Assembly: GCF_900068895.1 (NCBI RefSeq)
Contig: NZ_CDPK01000008.1
Location: 68,512-132,511, forward strand
DNA: 64,000 nt
Source of the DNA: Erwinia sp. ErVv1
GTDB taxonomy: Bacteria; Pseudomonadota; Gammaproteobacteria; Enterobacterales; Enterobacteriaceae
Direction: 5' to 3'
Below the pieces are notes generated by a model, which saw only the letters and a list, made by a program, of their open reading frames with translations, did no database searches and was not told the DNA's origin. Below, in pieces: positions 43,050 to 53,085 of the stretch. How positions within the stretch are numbered: the stretch's first letter is position 1; each line of letters starts with the position of its first letter. The position numbers and the translations under genes were made by a program.

Positions 43050-45491
43050 TCAGGAGGGCGCAGAGTATTTTTTGCTGCGCCGCGTCGGCGCTGCCGTTGC
43101 CGGGTCGTCCGGCCAGACGTGTTTAGGGTAGCGACCCTTCATCTCTTTCTGTACCTCGCGCCAGGCACCCTGCCAGAACGCGGCCAGGTCGCGGGTGATC
43201 TGCAACGGTCGCTGCGCGGGTGAGAGCAGTTCCAGCACCAGCGGAATACGGCCCCCGGCCACGCACGGATTCTGCGCTTCGCCAAACATTTCCTGCAGGC
43301 GAACCGCCAGCGCCGGCGGATTCTCTTCGTCGTAGCGAATCGGCAGCCGACTTCCGGTGGGCACAGTGTAGTGAGTTGGCAGAGCAGTATCCAGTTGCTG
43401 ACGCTGTGACCATGTGAGTAATTGTAATAAAGCGCTGGCGGCGTTAATTTGTCGCAGCCCTTTTGCGTCCCGCACGCCGCTCATCATCGGCAGCAGCCAG
43501 CGTTCAAGTCCTGCCAGCAGGCTGGCCTCATCGGCGGCAGGCCACCCCTCTTCCGGTAGCCAGCGGGCGGCACACACCAGCCGGATCCGCAGCTGTTCTG
43601 CCTGCGGCGTCCAGTTGAGCACCGACAGCCCTTTAATGCGGATCCAACGCAGCATCGCCGGATGCAGATCCGCTTCATCGGGCTTATTCAGCGGCTGTGC
43701 CCTGAGGACCAGCTCACCGATCTGCTCCCGCTGCCAGGCACGCAGCGTGCCGCGCTGTTCATCCCACTCCACCTCGGTACGCTGTTCCACCAGGCCGGGA
43801 CGCTGCTTAATCAGCCGCTCAGGCTCAACCGGCATCGCCTGGAGGATGCGGGCGGAGGTGCCGGTACTGCCCTGCAACAGACCCGGCGCAATCAGCCATT
43901 CATAGCGGTTAAGGGCATCCGTACCCTCGAGCATGGCCCCGCTGCCGTTCGCCAGCTGATAGCGTCCGGCCTCGCCCCGTCGGCGCGCTACCCGATCCGG
44001 GAAAGCCCCGGCGAGCAGAGGCGCAATTTTGTCGCTGTCCGGCTGACCGCTGGTCAGATTCAGACGCTTTTGCAGCTGTTTAGCCCGCGCCAGCCAGTTT
44101 GGCTGACGGCGGTGGAAGCTGTCGCGGAGATCGCTACTGCCGCGCGCGGGCTCTTCCAGCATTGCCACCAGCAGCGCAGCCGTAGCTACGCTGTCGGCAT
44201 CGCTGCCCGCATCGGCCAGCATCGCGCTCAGCCGGGGGTCCGCGCCGGTCTGGGCCATACGCCGCCCTTTTGCGCTGAGCTGCCCGCTGGCATCCGTGGC
44301 GCCCAGCAACCGCAGCAGCCGCACGGCCTGCTGTATACCACTTTCCGGCGGGCGATCCAGCCACTGGAGCTGGCCGGCATCGCGGCAGCCCCACTGCAAT
44401 ATTTCCAGCCACAGGGAGGCCAGATCCGCATGCAGGATCTCCGCGTCAGCGTGGCTGGCGGCGCGCTCTGCCTGCTCTTTCGCAATCAGATGCAGGCAGA
44501 TACCCGGCTCCAGACGCCCCGCACGCCCGGCGCGCTGGGTCATTGAGGCCTGGCTCACGCGCTGCGTTTGCAGACGCGTTAGCCCGCTGCGTGCATCAAA
44601 TATCGCCGTGCGCTCCAGCGCGCTGTCGACCACCAGCCGGATCCCCTCAATGGTCAGGCTGGTTTCCGCAATATTGGTCGCCAGCACCACTTTGCGGCGG
44701 CCCGCGGGGGCGGGAAGGATCGCTTTGCGCTGTTCAGCGAGCGGCAGCGCACCGTAGAGCGGGCAGAGATCGACATCCGAGGCAACCTGTGTAGAGAGCT
44801 GCGTGAGCACGCGCTGGATCTCGCCAACGCCCGGCAGGAAAAGCAGCAGGGAACCGTGCTCCTCGCGCAACAGCTGACTAACCTGACGCGCCACGGCGTC
44901 TTCCATCCGCAGATGCGACGGCAGCGTGGCGTAGCGTCGTTCGACCGGAAAAGCGCGCCCCTCTGAAGCGATAGCCGGGGCATCCGGCAGCAGCGCCTGG
45001 AGACGGGCATTATCCAGCGTGGCCGACATCAGCAATATTTTCAGATCGTCCCGCAGCCCCTGCTGCACGTCCAGCAGCAGCGCCAGCGCCAAATCCCCTT
45101 GCAGGCTTCGCTCGTGAAACTCGTCGAGGATCACCAGCGAAACGCCCTCCAGCAGGGGATCCTGTTGCAGCATTCGGGTGAGGATGCCCTCCGTCACCAC
45201 TTCCAGACGGGTGGTTGGCCCCACGCGGCTCTCCGAGCGCATCCGGTAGCCAATGGTTTCCCCCGGCTGCTGGTTAAGCTGTTCAGCCAGCCGCTGAGCC
45301 ACGTTACGCGCCGCCAGCCGACGCGGCTCCAGCAGCAGGATGCGTCCGCTGAAGTTAGCCTGTTGCAGGATCTGTAGCGGCAGCCAGGTCGATTTCCCGG
45401 CCCCGGTAGGGGCGGCAAGCAGTACCTGGGGCGAGTGGCGCAGCGCTTCAAGCAGCTCAGGTAAAACGGCACTGACCGGGTATGAACTCAC
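43050..45491 (-). CDS. hrpB: ATP-dependent helicase HrpB
   Basis: DEAH-box putative RNA helicase of unknown cellular role. 813 aa: Walker A AAPTGAGKSTWLPLQ, DEFH box (LVILDEFHERS), SAT motif (LLMSATLDN), and helicase C motif (QRAGRAGRLEPG), plus HrpB C-terminal domains ending YPKHVWPDDPA. Start set at GTG 45491, because GGAG lies six bases upstream and the E. coli protein begins at the matching SSLPVAAVLPELL; in-frame ATG 45503 and 45539 lack a well-spaced ribosome site. Confidence 0.93.
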   Translation of the reverse strand: MSSYPVSAVLPELLEALRHSPQVLLAAPTGAGKSTWLPLQILQQANFSGRILLLEPRRLAARNVAQRLAEQLNQQPGETIGYRMRSESRVGPTTRLEVVTEGILTRMLQQDPLLEGVSLVILDEFHERSLQGDLALALLLDVQQGLRDDLKILLMSATLDNARLQALLPDAPAIASEGRAFPVERRYATLPSHLRMEDAVARQVSQLLREEHGSLLLFLPGVGEIQRVLTQLSTQVASDVDLCPLYGALPLAEQRKAILPAPAGRRKVVLATNIAETSLTIEGIRLVVDSALERTAIFDARSGLTRLQTQRVSQASMTQRAGRAGRLEPGICLHLIAKEQAERAASHADAEILHADLASLWLEILQWGCRDAGQLQWLDRPPESGIQQAVRLLRLLGATDASGQLSAKGRRMAQTGADPRLSAMLADAGSDADSVATAALLVAMLEEPARGSSDLRDSFHRRQPNWLARAKQLQKRLNLTSGQPDSDKIAPLLAGAFPDRVARRRGEAGRYQLANGSGAMLEGTDALNRYEWLIAPGLLQGSTGTSARILQAMPVEPERLIKQRPGLVEQRTEVEWDEQRGTLRAWQREQIGELVLRAQPLNKPDEADLHPAMLRWIRIKGLSVLNWTPQAEQLRIRLVCAARWLPEEGWPAADEASLLAGLERWLLPMMSGVRDAKGLRQINAASALLQLLTWSQRQQLDTALPTHYTVPTGSRLPIRYDEENPPALAVRLQEMFGEAQNPCVAGGRIPLVLELLSPAQRPLQITRDLAAFWQGAWREVQKEMKGRYPKHVWPDDPATAAPTRRSKKYSAPS

Positions 45492-45567
45492 TTTTGGCTC
45501 CATAACGTAGTGGTCTGAATCAGCCGGGCATTGTAGCATTCCTGCTTATGGAATACCGGAGAGCACC

Positions 45568-46107
45568 ATGAGTGAGCAAAAAAAGCTGTTTTTTGGCATC
45601 AGCCTGCCGGAAGAGAGCAGGCAGAGCATCATTCAGTGGCGGGCCAATACCTTTGTCGACGGCGTGGGTCGCCCGGTGGCCGCGGCTAATTTGCACCTGA
45701 CGCTGGCCTTTTTAGGCGAGGTCAGTGAAGAGAAATCCCGCGCGCTACAGCGGCTGGCGAGCCGCATCCGTCAGGCACCCTTTACGCTGACGCTGGATGA
45801 TGCCGGACACTGGCCGCGATCGGGCGTGGTGTGGCTTGGTCCCAAACGGTCACCGCGCGGGCTGCTACAGCTGGCCGAACTGCTGCGGTCGCAGGCGGCG
45901 CGTAGCGGATGCCATCAGAGCACAATGCCCTTTCATCCGCACGTCACCCTGCTGCGCCAGGCTACCCAGCCCTTATCGCTGCCGCCACGCAATTTTAGCT
46001 GGCCGTTTCGCGTGGAACGCTTCACGCTGTTTCAGTCCATTTATGCGAAAGGCCGCACGCGCTATAGCGAAGTTGCCGCCTGGGCGCTGTCACAGGAAGA
46101 GAAATGA
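45568..46107 (+). CDS. thpR: RNA 2',3'-cyclic phosphodiesterase ThpR
   Basis: 2H phosphoesterase (formerly LigT), hydrolysing 2',3'-cyclic ends of RNA and able to seal 2',5' linkages. 179 aa; the two catalytic HxTx motifs are HLTL (H43) and HVTL (H125). Divergent from hrpB, and its stop overlaps the sfsA start as ATGA. Confidence 0.95.
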   Translation: MSEQKKLFFGISLPEESRQSIIQWRANTFVDGVGRPVAAANLHLTLAFLGEVSEEKSRALQRLASRIRQAPFTLTLDDAGHWPRSGVVWLGPKRSPRGLLQLAELLRSQAARSGCHQSTMPFHPHVTLLRQATQPLSLPPRNFSWPFRVERFTLFQSIYAKGRTRYSEVAAWALSQEEK

Positions 46108-46808
46108 ACTATACCCCCGCCCTGCGTCCGGCGACGTTGATTAAACGCTATAAGCGCTTTCTGGCCGACGTGGTCACCCCGGAAGGAACGGAAATGACGC
46201 TGCACTGCGCCAATACCGGCGCGATGACCGGCTGCGCCACGCCGGGCGACCGGGTGTGGTACTCCACCTCGGACAGCCTGACGCGAAAATATCCCCACAG
46301 CTGGGAGCTGACGGAAACGCAGCGAGGCGACTGGATCTGCGTAAATACCCTGCGCGCCAACACCCTGGTCAGGGAGGCGCTGGAGGCGCAGCTGATTCCA
46401 GAATTATCCGGTTACACCAGCCTGCGCGCTGAGGTGAAATACGGCGACGAAAAGAGTCGTATTGATTTCCTGTTGCAGGCAGACAGTCGGGTAAACTGCT
46501 ATATTGAAGTCAAATCCGTGACGCTGCTGGAGCAGGGTAAAGGGTATTTCCCGGATGCGGTCACCGAGCGCGGTCAGAAGCATCTTCGTGAACTCACGAA
46601 GATCGCCGAAAATGGTGCGCGCGCGGTGTTATTTTTTGCCGTTTTGCACTCGGGGATTGAGGACGTTTCCCCCGCACGTCATATTGATGTGCGCTACGCA
46701 GAACTACTGGCACAGGCACAGCAGAGCGGTGTTGAGGTGCTATATTATAAGGCGCAGCTGTCGCCCACCGGCATAGGGTTAAAAAAGGCCATTGCGGTGG
46801 GGTCATAA
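46104..46808 (+). CDS. sfsA: Sugar fermentation stimulation protein SfsA
   Basis: Conserved protein with an OB-like N-terminal part and a nuclease-like C-terminal fold ([20 protein letters not shown]); implicated in maltose metabolism in E. coli, exact function unsettled. 234 aa, normal length. ATG 46104 overlaps the thpR stop by 4 bases. Confidence 0.95.
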   Translation: MNYTPALRPATLIKRYKRFLADVVTPEGTEMTLHCANTGAMTGCATPGDRVWYSTSDSLTRKYPHSWELTETQRGDWICVNTLRANTLVREALEAQLIPELSGYTSLRAEVKYGDEKSRIDFLLQADSRVNCYIEVKSVTLLEQGKGYFPDAVTERGQKHLRELTKIAENGARAVLFFAVLHSGIEDVSPARHIDVRYAELLAQAQQSGVEVLYYKAQLSPTGIGLKKAIAVGS

Positions 46809-46989
46809 ACCAGAGGTCAATTGACTGTTATTAAATTACTTCTGGCGCGCGCCAGATACGCTTTTCCTCACAGCCTTGTCAAGGCATGTTCAGGAATAAT
46901 TGCTAACCTCAATCGCTTCTGTTATTTATAGCGACCTGTTTTTTTCCCCAAGTGGGGATCGATAGTGCGTGTTATCCAGGAGAAGCAAC

Positions 46990-47445
46990 ATGCAAGAAGG
47001 GCAAACCCGTAAAACCTCGTCTCTGAGTATTCTCGCCATCGCTGGGGTGGAGCCTTATCAGGAGAAACCGGGCGAAGAGTACATGAATGAAGCCCAGCTG
47101 GAGCATTTCAAGAAGATCCTTGAAGCCTGGCGCAACCAGCTTCGGGATGAAGTTGACCGTACGGTTTCTCATATGCAGGACGAAGCCGCCAACTTCCCCG
47201 ATCCGGTCGATCGCGCTGCTCAGGAAGAGGAATTCAGCCTTGAACTGCGTAACCGTGACCGCGAGCGCAAGCTGATCAAAAAGATCGAGAAGACGCTCAA
47301 GAAAGTAGAAGATGACGATTTCGGCTACTGTGAATCCTGTGGCGTTGAAATCGGTATTCGTCGCCTTGAAGCGCGTCCTACCGCCGATCTCTGTATCGAC
47401 TGTAAAACGCTGGCAGAAATCCGCGAAAAACAAATGGCCGGTTAA
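46990..47445 (+). CDS. dksA: RNA polymerase-binding transcription factor DksA
   Basis: Binds in the secondary channel of RNA polymerase and works with ppGpp in the stringent response. 151 aa as in E. coli; coiled-coil tip residues D71 and D74 ([10 protein letters not shown]), zinc ligands C114, C117, C135 and C138. ATG 46990 follows CAGGAG; seven upstream in-frame codons are not needed. The 181-bp gap from sfsA (46809-46989) presumably holds its promoters. Confidence 0.98.
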   Translation: MQEGQTRKTSSLSILAIAGVEPYQEKPGEEYMNEAQLEHFKKILEAWRNQLRDEVDRTVSHMQDEAANFPDPVDRAAQEEEFSLELRNRDRERKLIKKIEKTLKKVEDDDFGYCESCGVEIGIRRLEARPTADLCIDCKTLAEIREKQMAG

Positions 47446-47460
47446 TGGCCGCAAGACTGT

Positions 47461-47493
47461 GCAGTGAAGCTGGCCCTGCGGCCACTTCACTGC
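47461..47493 (+). terminator. dksA-gluQ intergenic hairpin
   Basis: A very stable stem: GCAGTGAAG and TGGCC pair with GGCCA and CTTCACTGC, with one bulged C and a CTGC loop. It lies between the dksA stop and the gluQ start, followed only by CTCTCTCT rather than a T-run, and ends 8 bases before the gluQ ATG. In Shigella flexneri a terminator at this place is known to limit gluQ expression from dksA. Confidence 0.8.
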
Positions 47494-47501
47494 CTCTCTC
47501 T

Positions 47502-48410
47502 ATGACTCACGCCTCCGCTTATATCGGGCGCTTCGCCCCCTCTCCCTCCGGTGAACTGCACTTCGGCTCGTTAATTGCGGCCCTTGGCAGCTACCTGCGC
47601 GCGCGTTCGCAGCAGGGCCTGTGGCGGGTACGTATCGAAGATATCGATCCCCCACGCGAGGTTCCGGGAGCCGCTCAGCGCATTTTGCAGCAGCTGGAGC
47701 AGTATGGCCTGACCTGGGACGGCGAAATTCTCTGGCAGTCCCAGCGGCATGATGCTTATCGTGAGGCCTTAAGCTGGCTTAATGAGCGCCACTTCAGCTA
47801 TTACTGTACCTGTCCGCGCAGTCGTATCCAGCAGCTCGGCGGCGTGTATGATGGCCACTGTCGTGAGCTGAACCACCGTCCCGATAATGCGGCGCTCCGC
47901 CTGAAATCGACGCAGCCCGCCTGCCACTTCCAGGATAGTCTACGGGGAGAGGTGCGCCCCAATAGCGCCCTGGCGCGGGAAGACTTTATTATCCATCGTC
48001 GTGACGGGCTGTTCGCTTACAATCTGGCCGTGGTGGTGGATGATCACGACCAGGGTATTACTGAGGTGGTCAGAGGGGCTGATTTAATTGAGCCAACGGT
48101 GCGGCAGATAACGCTGTTTCAACAGTTTGGCTGGCCGGTGCCGGACTATTTGCACCTGCCGCTGGCGACCGCGCCGGACGGTAATAAGCTCTCGAAGCAG
48201 AATCACGCGACGCCGCTGCCGCCGGGCGATCCGCGCCCGGTGCTGATAGAGGCGCTGCATTTTCTCGGCCAGCCGGTGAGTGAGGAGTGGCAGGATCTGA
48301 CGCTGCCCGCACTGCTACAGCAGGCGGTTCAACAGTGGGATTTGTCTGGCGTCCCACTTACGGCTACAACAAACAACGTGCAATACTTAACGAATAGTGG
48401 AAAGCAGTGA
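47502..48410 (+). CDS. gluQ: Glutamyl-Q tRNA(Asp) synthetase
   Basis: Attaches glutamate to queuosine 34 of tRNA(Asp); a paralogue of the GluRS catalytic domain without an anticodon domain. 302 aa; HIGH-like [12 protein letters not shown], zinc ligands in YYCTCPRSR...GHC, KMSKS-like [10 protein letters not shown] 47502 gives the conserved [11 protein letters not shown]. The frame is open to an ATG at 47445 that overlaps the dksA stop, but that would place the terminator hairpin inside the gene. Confidence 0.94.
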   Translation: MTHASAYIGRFAPSPSGELHFGSLIAALGSYLRARSQQGLWRVRIEDIDPPREVPGAAQRILQQLEQYGLTWDGEILWQSQRHDAYREALSWLNERHFSYYCTCPRSRIQQLGGVYDGHCRELNHRPDNAALRLKSTQPACHFQDSLRGEVRPNSALAREDFIIHRRDGLFAYNLAVVVDDHDQGITEVVRGADLIEPTVRQITLFQQFGWPVPDYLHLPLATAPDGNKLSKQNHATPLPPGDPRPVLIEALHFLGQPVSEEWQDLTLPALLQQAVQQWDLSGVPLTATTNNVQYLTNSGKQ

Positions 48411-48500
48411 CGCCGTTACCGTCGTGCCCGATACGCTCTGGCATGCAATATCAGGGTAAAAGCACCCTGCCACAGCGTGAAAGATGACGGGGGAGTTAAT

Positions 48501-48539
48501 ATGAGCATTCTCAAACGCCCCGCACTGAGCTATGATTAG
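48501..48539 (+). CDS. Possible 12-residue leader ORF upstream of pcnB
   Basis: ATG 48501 has a strong GGGGGAG five bases upstream and opens a 12-codon frame, MSILKRPALSYD, ending TAG at 48539, 47 bases before the pcnB start. I recognise no homologue. The ribosome site is much better than that of most real genes here, so it may be a translated leader. Coding status is uncertain. Confidence 0.3.
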   Translation: MSILKRPALSYD

Positions 48540-48586
48540 CCGCTATTTTTTTTCGCCCAGATTAATTGTCACTATCGAGGTGTCCC

Positions 48587-50005
48587 ATTTTTTCCCGAGT
48601 TGCTAATTTTTGCCGAAAAGTTTTGAGTCGCGAAGACGAAACGCCAGCAAAGGTTGAGGTTGTCCCTCAGATGACCGTTATCCCGCGCGATCGTCATACT
48701 ATTTCGCGTAAAGACATCAGTGAAAATGCCCTCAAGGTATTATACCGACTGAATAAAGCCGGGTATGAAGCCTATCTGGTGGGCGGCGGCGTGCGCGATC
48801 TGCTACTGGGGAAAATACCGAAAGATTTCGATGTGACCACCAACGCCACCCCGGAGCAAATGCGCAAGCTGTTTCGCAATTGCCGCCTGGTTGGGCGTCG
48901 GTTCCGCCTTGCGCACGTGATGTTTGGGCCGGAAATCATTGAGGTCGCGACCTTCCGCGGGCACCACGAAGCGGAGCAAATCGAAGAAGATCGCAATAAT
49001 TCCCAGCGCGGTCAGAACGGCATGCTGCTGCGCGACAACATTTTCGGCACCATTGAAGACGATGCCCAGCGCCGCGATCTGACCATCAACAGCCTCTACT
49101 ACAGCGTGGCGGATTTTAGCGTACGTGACTACGTTGGGGGCTTAAGCGACCTGCAACAGGGCATCATCCGCCTGATTGGCGATCCGGAAACGCGCTACCG
49201 CGAAGATCCGGTGCGTATGCTGCGCGTCATTCGCTTCGCCGCCAGGCTGAACATGTCGATCGCCGCGGAAACCGCCGAGCCTATCCCACGACTGGCGACG
49301 CTGCTGCATGATATTCCCGCGGCCCGCCTGTTTGAAGAGACCCTTAAGCTGCTGCAAACGGGCTATGGCTATGCCACCTGGGTCAAACTGCGTGAATTCC
49401 AGCTTTTCCAGCCGCTGTTCCCGATCATCACCCGTAACTTTACGGAGCACGGCGACAGCAATATGGAGCGGATGATCGAACAGGTGCTTAAAAACACCGA
49501 TAACCGCATCCATAATCAGATGCGCGTTAATCCGGCGTTTCTGTTTGCCGCGATGTTCTGGTATCCCCAGCTGGAAGCGGCGCAGAAAATTGCTCAGGAG
49601 AGCGGTCTGGCCTATTACGACGCCTTTGCGCTGGCCATGAACGACGTGCTGGATGAAGCCTGCCGATCGCTGGCGATCCCGAAACGCATCACTACGCTGG
49701 TTCGGGATATCTGGCAGCTACAGCTGCGACTCTCCCGCCGTCACTGCAAACGCGCCTGGAAGCTGATGGAGCATCCTAAATTCCGCGCGGCCTACGATCT
49801 GCTGGCGCTGCGTGCCGAGGTGGAAAATAATCAGGAGCTGCTGCGCCTCTCCGCCTGGTGGAATGAATTCCAGGTCTCGGCACCGCCGCAGCAAAAAACC
49901 ATGCTGAATACGCTGGGCGACGATCCCGTTCCCCGCCGCCGTACCCGTCGCCCACGTAAGCGCGTACCGGGCCCGCGCCGCGACGGTAACAGCAACAACG
50001 CATGA
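48587..50005 (+). CDS. pcnB: Poly(A) polymerase I
   Basis: Adds poly(A) tails to RNA 3' ends, promoting decay; controls ColE1-type plasmid copy number. 472 aa: nucleotidyltransferase [10 protein letters not shown] with DFD, tRNA-NT-type fold, basic C-terminal tail ([10 protein letters not shown]). The family N-terminus (I/M)[15 protein letters not shown] begins at ATT 48587, with GAGG six bases upstream; E. coli pcnB also starts at ATT. A TTG at 48566 is in frame but has no ribosome site and adds unlike residues. Confidence 0.94.
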   Translation: MFSRVANFCRKVLSREDETPAKVEVVPQMTVIPRDRHTISRKDISENALKVLYRLNKAGYEAYLVGGGVRDLLLGKIPKDFDVTTNATPEQMRKLFRNCRLVGRRFRLAHVMFGPEIIEVATFRGHHEAEQIEEDRNNSQRGQNGMLLRDNIFGTIEDDAQRRDLTINSLYYSVADFSVRDYVGGLSDLQQGIIRLIGDPETRYREDPVRMLRVIRFAARLNMSIAAETAEPIPRLATLLHDIPAARLFEETLKLLQTGYGYATWVKLREFQLFQPLFPIITRNFTEHGDSNMERMIEQVLKNTDNRIHNQMRVNPAFLFAAMFWYPQLEAAQKIAQESGLAYYDAFALAMNDVLDEACRSLAIPKRITTLVRDIWQLQLRLSRRHCKRAWKLMEHPKFRAAYDLLALRAEVENNQELLRLSAWWNEFQVSAPPQQKTMLNTLGDDPVPRRRTRRPRKRVPGPRRDGNSNNA

Positions 50006-50484
50006 CCCGCGTCTATCTGGCCCTGGGCAGTAATCTTGCCGATCCGCTGCATCAGGTGCATGACGCACTTGATGCGCTGGACGGACTGCCCCATACCCAG
50101 CGCATCGCCACCTCCTCTTTCTATCGTACGCCGCCCTACGGCCCGCCCGACCAGCCAGATTTCCTCAACGCGGCTGTCGCGCTGGATACCCAGCTAACGC
50201 CTGAGGCTCTGCTGGACGCGACGCAGCGCATTGAGCTGGAGCAGGGCCGGGTGCGCAAAAAAGACCGCTGGGGTCCCCGCACGCTTGATATTGATATCAT
50301 GCTCTTTGGCCACCTCCGGCTAAACACCCCGCGCCTGATACTGCCGCATTACGATATGCACAATCGCGCCTTTATGCTGCTGCCGCTGCTTGAGATCGCC
50401 CCCGATGCCGCCTTCCCTGACGGTCAGCGCCTGAACGATATGCTTGCGGGCCTGGACACCTCAGCGATCCGCCGCTGGGCATAG
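50002..50484 (+). CDS. folK: HPPK, 6-hydroxymethyl-dihydropterin pyrophosphokinase
   Basis: Pyrophosphorylates the pterin in folate synthesis. 160 aa; the HPPK signature [16 protein letters not shown] is present, as is YLALGSNL at the start. ATG 50002 overlaps the pcnB stop by 4 bases. panB follows 114 bases later. Confidence 0.97.
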   Translation: MTRVYLALGSNLADPLHQVHDALDALDGLPHTQRIATSSFYRTPPYGPPDQPDFLNAAVALDTQLTPEALLDATQRIELEQGRVRKKDRWGPRTLDIDIMLFGHLRLNTPRLILPHYDMHNRAFMLLPLLEIAPDAAFPDGQRLNDMLAGLDTSAIRRWA

Positions 50485-50598
50485 CGCCTGTTCTGATGGC
50501 CCTGGATCGCAAGACCTGACCCGCTGCACCTGGCCGTGTGCAAACCCTTTCCCCATCCATTAAGATACGTCCAATATAAAATGCCTAAAGAGGTTGCG

Positions 50599-51393
50599 AT
50601 GAAACCCACAACAATCACGACGCTTCGCCAGTGGAAAAAAAACGGACGCCGCTTTGCGTCCATAACGGCCTACGACTTTAGCTTTGCCCGCCTGTTCAGC
50701 GACGAAGGCCTCCAGGTCATGCTGGTCGGAGATTCCCTCGGCATGGTGGTACAGGGGCATGACTCAACGCTGCCCGTCACTCTGTCCGATATTGTCTATC
50801 ACACGCAAGCGGTACGCCGGGGAGCGCCAGCGGCTCTGCTGATGTCCGATCTTCCCTTTATGAGCTATGCCACGCCAGAGCAGGCCTGTGAGAGCGCCGC
50901 GCAGCTGATGCGTGCCGGGGCCAATATAGTCAAGCTGGAGGGAGGGAAATGGCTGAGCGAGACGGTGAAACAGTTGACCGAACGTGCGGTACCCGTCTGT
51001 GGTCATCTTGGCCTTACGCCGCAGTCGGTTAATATCTTTGGCGGCTATAAGGTGCAGGGCCGCGAGAGCGAGGCCGCTGACGGCCTGCTGGAAGATGCGC
51101 TGGCGCTGGAAGCCGCCGGCATACAGCTGCTGGTGCTGGAGTGCGTTCCCGTGGCGCTGGCAAAACGCATTACCGACTCGCTGACCATTCCGGTGATCGG
51201 CATTGGCGCGGGCAACGTTACCGACGGCCAGATTCTGGTGATGCATGATGCTTTTGGCATTACCGGTGGGCATGTTCCCTCCTTTGCTAAAAACTTCCTC
51301 GCCGATACCGGCGATATCCGCGCAGCGGTCAGGCAGTATGTGTCGGACGTTGAAGCGGGAATTTATCCGGCTGAAGAACACAGTTTCCACTAA
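50599..51393 (+). CDS. panB: 3-methyl-2-oxobutanoate hydroxymethyltransferase
   Basis: First step of pantothenate synthesis, forming ketopantoate with methylene-THF. 264 aa, E. coli length; metal-binding segment [14 protein letters not shown] and the conserved end [12 protein letters not shown] 50599 has AGAGG upstream and gives MKPTTITTL; the frame's 21-codon extension is not conserved. It leads panB-panC. Confidence 0.97.
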   Translation: MKPTTITTLRQWKKNGRRFASITAYDFSFARLFSDEGLQVMLVGDSLGMVVQGHDSTLPVTLSDIVYHTQAVRRGAPAALLMSDLPFMSYATPEQACESAAQLMRAGANIVKLEGGKWLSETVKQLTERAVPVCGHLGLTPQSVNIFGGYKVQGRESEAADGLLEDALALEAAGIQLLVLECVPVALAKRITDSLTIPVIGIGAGNVTDGQILVMHDAFGITGGHVPSFAKNFLADTGDIRAAVRQYVSDVEAGIYPAEEHSFH

Positions 51394-51408
51394 CTCAGGA
51401 GAAGATCC

Positions 51409-52263
51409 GTGCTGATTATTGAAACCCTGCCGATGCTGCGTCGGGAGATTCGACGCTGGCGGCAGGAGGGTAAACGCATTGCGCTGGTCCCCACCATGGG
51501 AAACCTGCATGACGGCCATATGACGCTGGTTGACGAAGCGCGCGAGCAGGCCGATATTGTGGTGGTCTCCATTTTTGTTAATCCGATGCAGTTTGAACGC
51601 CCTGACGACCTGGCCCGCTACCCACGAACGTTGCAGGAAGATTGCGAAAAACTGAACCGCCGCAGGGTGGATCTGGTTTTTGCTCCGGCGCCTGGCGAGG
51701 TCTATCCAGAAGGGCTGAGCGAGCAGACCTTCGTCGAGGTTCCCGGCCTCTCCGGCCTGCTGGAGGGTGCCAGCCGCCCCGGCCATTTTCGCGGCGTTTC
51801 CACCATCGTCAGCAAGCTGTTCAATCTGGTCCAGCCCGACCTCGCCTGCTTTGGCGAAAAGGATTATCAGCAGCTGGCGCTGATCCGCAAAATGGTGGCC
51901 GATATGGGCTACGATATTCAGATCGTTGGCGTGCCTACCGTTCGGGCGAAGGATGGCCTGGCGCTCAGCTCACGTAATGGCTATCTGACCGCTGATGAAC
52001 GCAAGCTGGCACCGACGGTAAGCAGCGTGATGAACAGCATGGCGCAGCGGCTGGCTAACGGGGATCGCCACCTTGAAGAAATTATTGTCGAGGCTGAAAC
52101 CGCCCTGGCCGAAAAGGGGCTGCGGGCAGATGGCCTGGCCATCTGTGATGCGAATACGCTGCTGCCGCTCAATGTCGATAGCCAGCGCGCGGTGATTCTG
52201 ATGGCCGCCTGGCTCGGCAAAGCCCGCCTGATTGATAATCAGCAGGTTGATCTGACGCAATAG
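51409..52263 (+). CDS. panC: Pantothenate synthetase
   Basis: Joins pantoate and beta-alanine through a pantoyl-adenylate. 284 aa; ATP-binding MGNLHDGHM (HxGH) and SSRNGYL (KMSKS-like). GTG 51409 has AGGAG eight bases upstream; E. coli panC also starts with GTG. It is 15 bases after panB. Confidence 0.97.
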   Translation: MLIIETLPMLRREIRRWRQEGKRIALVPTMGNLHDGHMTLVDEAREQADIVVVSIFVNPMQFERPDDLARYPRTLQEDCEKLNRRRVDLVFAPAPGEVYPEGLSEQTFVEVPGLSGLLEGASRPGHFRGVSTIVSKLFNLVQPDLACFGEKDYQQLALIRKMVADMGYDIQIVGVPTVRAKDGLALSSRNGYLTADERKLAPTVSSVMNSMAQRLANGDRHLEEIIVEAETALAEKGLRADGLAICDANTLLPLNVDSQRAVILMAAWLGKARLIDNQQVDLTQ

Positions 52264-52280
52264 TGAGTGATTTCGCTTAG

Positions 52281-52437
52281 CCGAAGCTGGCGCAGGATTA
52301 GGTGATAATGCTCAGCTGATAGTGGCGCAGTAGTGGATAATAACGCCGGCTGATACTGATGCAGTAGCAGGTGATAATGCTCAGCTGATTCTGGCGCAGT
52401 AGTAAGTGATAATACCCGGCGGATAATGGCGCGGGTG
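52281..52437. repeat. Degenerate ~35-bp tandem repeat between panC and panD
   Basis: Units begin at 52281, 52315, 52349 and 52384 (34, 34, 35 and 35 bp), with a partial fifth from 52419. They share GCTGATA.TGGCGCAGTAG (19 positions, one variable) and a following GTGATAAT. Similarity between units is clear but imperfect. The array fills most of the 209-bp panC-panD gap; E. coli has the yadD gene at this place. Confidence 0.85.
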
Positions 52438-52472
52438 TTTCTGGTAACTTTTGTAACTAGGGTAATAAGGCT

Positions 52473-52853
52473 ATGAACCGTACCATGCTACAGGGCAAAC
52501 TCCACCGGGTGAAGGTGACTCAGGCGGATCTGAATTACGAAGGCTCCTGTGCCATTGACCAGGACTTTCTCGACGCTTCCGGCATTCTTCAGTACGAAGC
52601 CATTGATATTTACAACGTGACTAACGGGCAGCGTTTCTCCACCTACGCAATTGCCGCCGAACGCGGCTCGAAGATTATCTCGGTTAACGGCGCGGCGGCA
52701 CGCTGCGCCTGCGAAGGCGATATTTTGATTATCTGCTCCTATGTGCAGATGACGGATGCGGCGGCGCGCGAATGGCAGCCAAAAGTTGCCTACTTTGAAG
52801 GGGATAATCAGATGAAGCGACTGGCGAAATCTATCCCGGTTCAGGTGGCCTGA
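52473..52853 (+). CDS. panD: Aspartate 1-decarboxylase
   Basis: Pyruvoyl enzyme making beta-alanine for panC. 126 aa; self-cleavage site G24-S25 in NYEGSCAID, and the end [19 protein letters not shown] matches E. coli. ATG 52473 after TAAGG. It is separated from panC by a repeat array, so it may use its own promoter. Confidence 0.97.
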   Translation: MNRTMLQGKLHRVKVTQADLNYEGSCAIDQDFLDASGILQYEAIDIYNVTNGQRFSTYAIAAERGSKIISVNGAAARCACEGDILIICSYVQMTDAAAREWQPKVAYFEGDNQMKRLAKSIPVQVA

Positions 52854-53085
52854 ATAATACGCTGAGCACAGCGAGGAAGACCCGGATGGGCCAGCAGGGA
52901 TGCTAGCCCAGGGGCATGCCGGGACAGGGACATCACGTCATGCCCGGTCCGAAAGGTCAACGAGCGGAGCGAAGGAACCGTGCAACGCGCGGCGTGAGGA
53001 CCACCAGGCACCGGCCCCACCCGCAGGCGACACCTCAAGTCTTAACCGCGCCGGACCCCTCCCCAGCAATCAAAACGGACAAAAA
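52854..53085. other. GC-rich 232-bp panD-yadH gap
   Basis: Convergent gap with no supported gene. It is rich in short repeats: GGCATGCC near 52914 and a second CATGCCCGG near 52938, CCAGCAGGGATGCTAG near 52891, and GGAC/GTCC pieces, which together could fold strongly. Small open frames here have no ribosome sites. The function is unknown; it may be a dispersed intergenic repeat or only a terminator region for both genes. Confidence 0.4.

Noticed and set aside
43662-44546. 294-codon plus-strand frame antisense to hrpB
   Set aside because: It lies within hrpB and shows Gln/Arg-rich shadow composition without motifs.
47445-47501. GluQ start at ATG 47445 overlapping the dksA stop
   Set aside because: It would add 19 non-conserved residues and place the terminator hairpin inside the coding sequence.
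50764-51786. Long minus-strand open frame of 340 codons across panB and panC
   Set aside because: It is fully antisense to two well-supported genes in the opposite strand, has no ribosome site and no family-like sequence; GC-rich third positions keep such frames open.
52281-52437. CRISPR array in the panC-panD gap
   Set aside because: The units are contiguous and degenerate over their whole length, with no spacer/repeat alternation and no cas genes.
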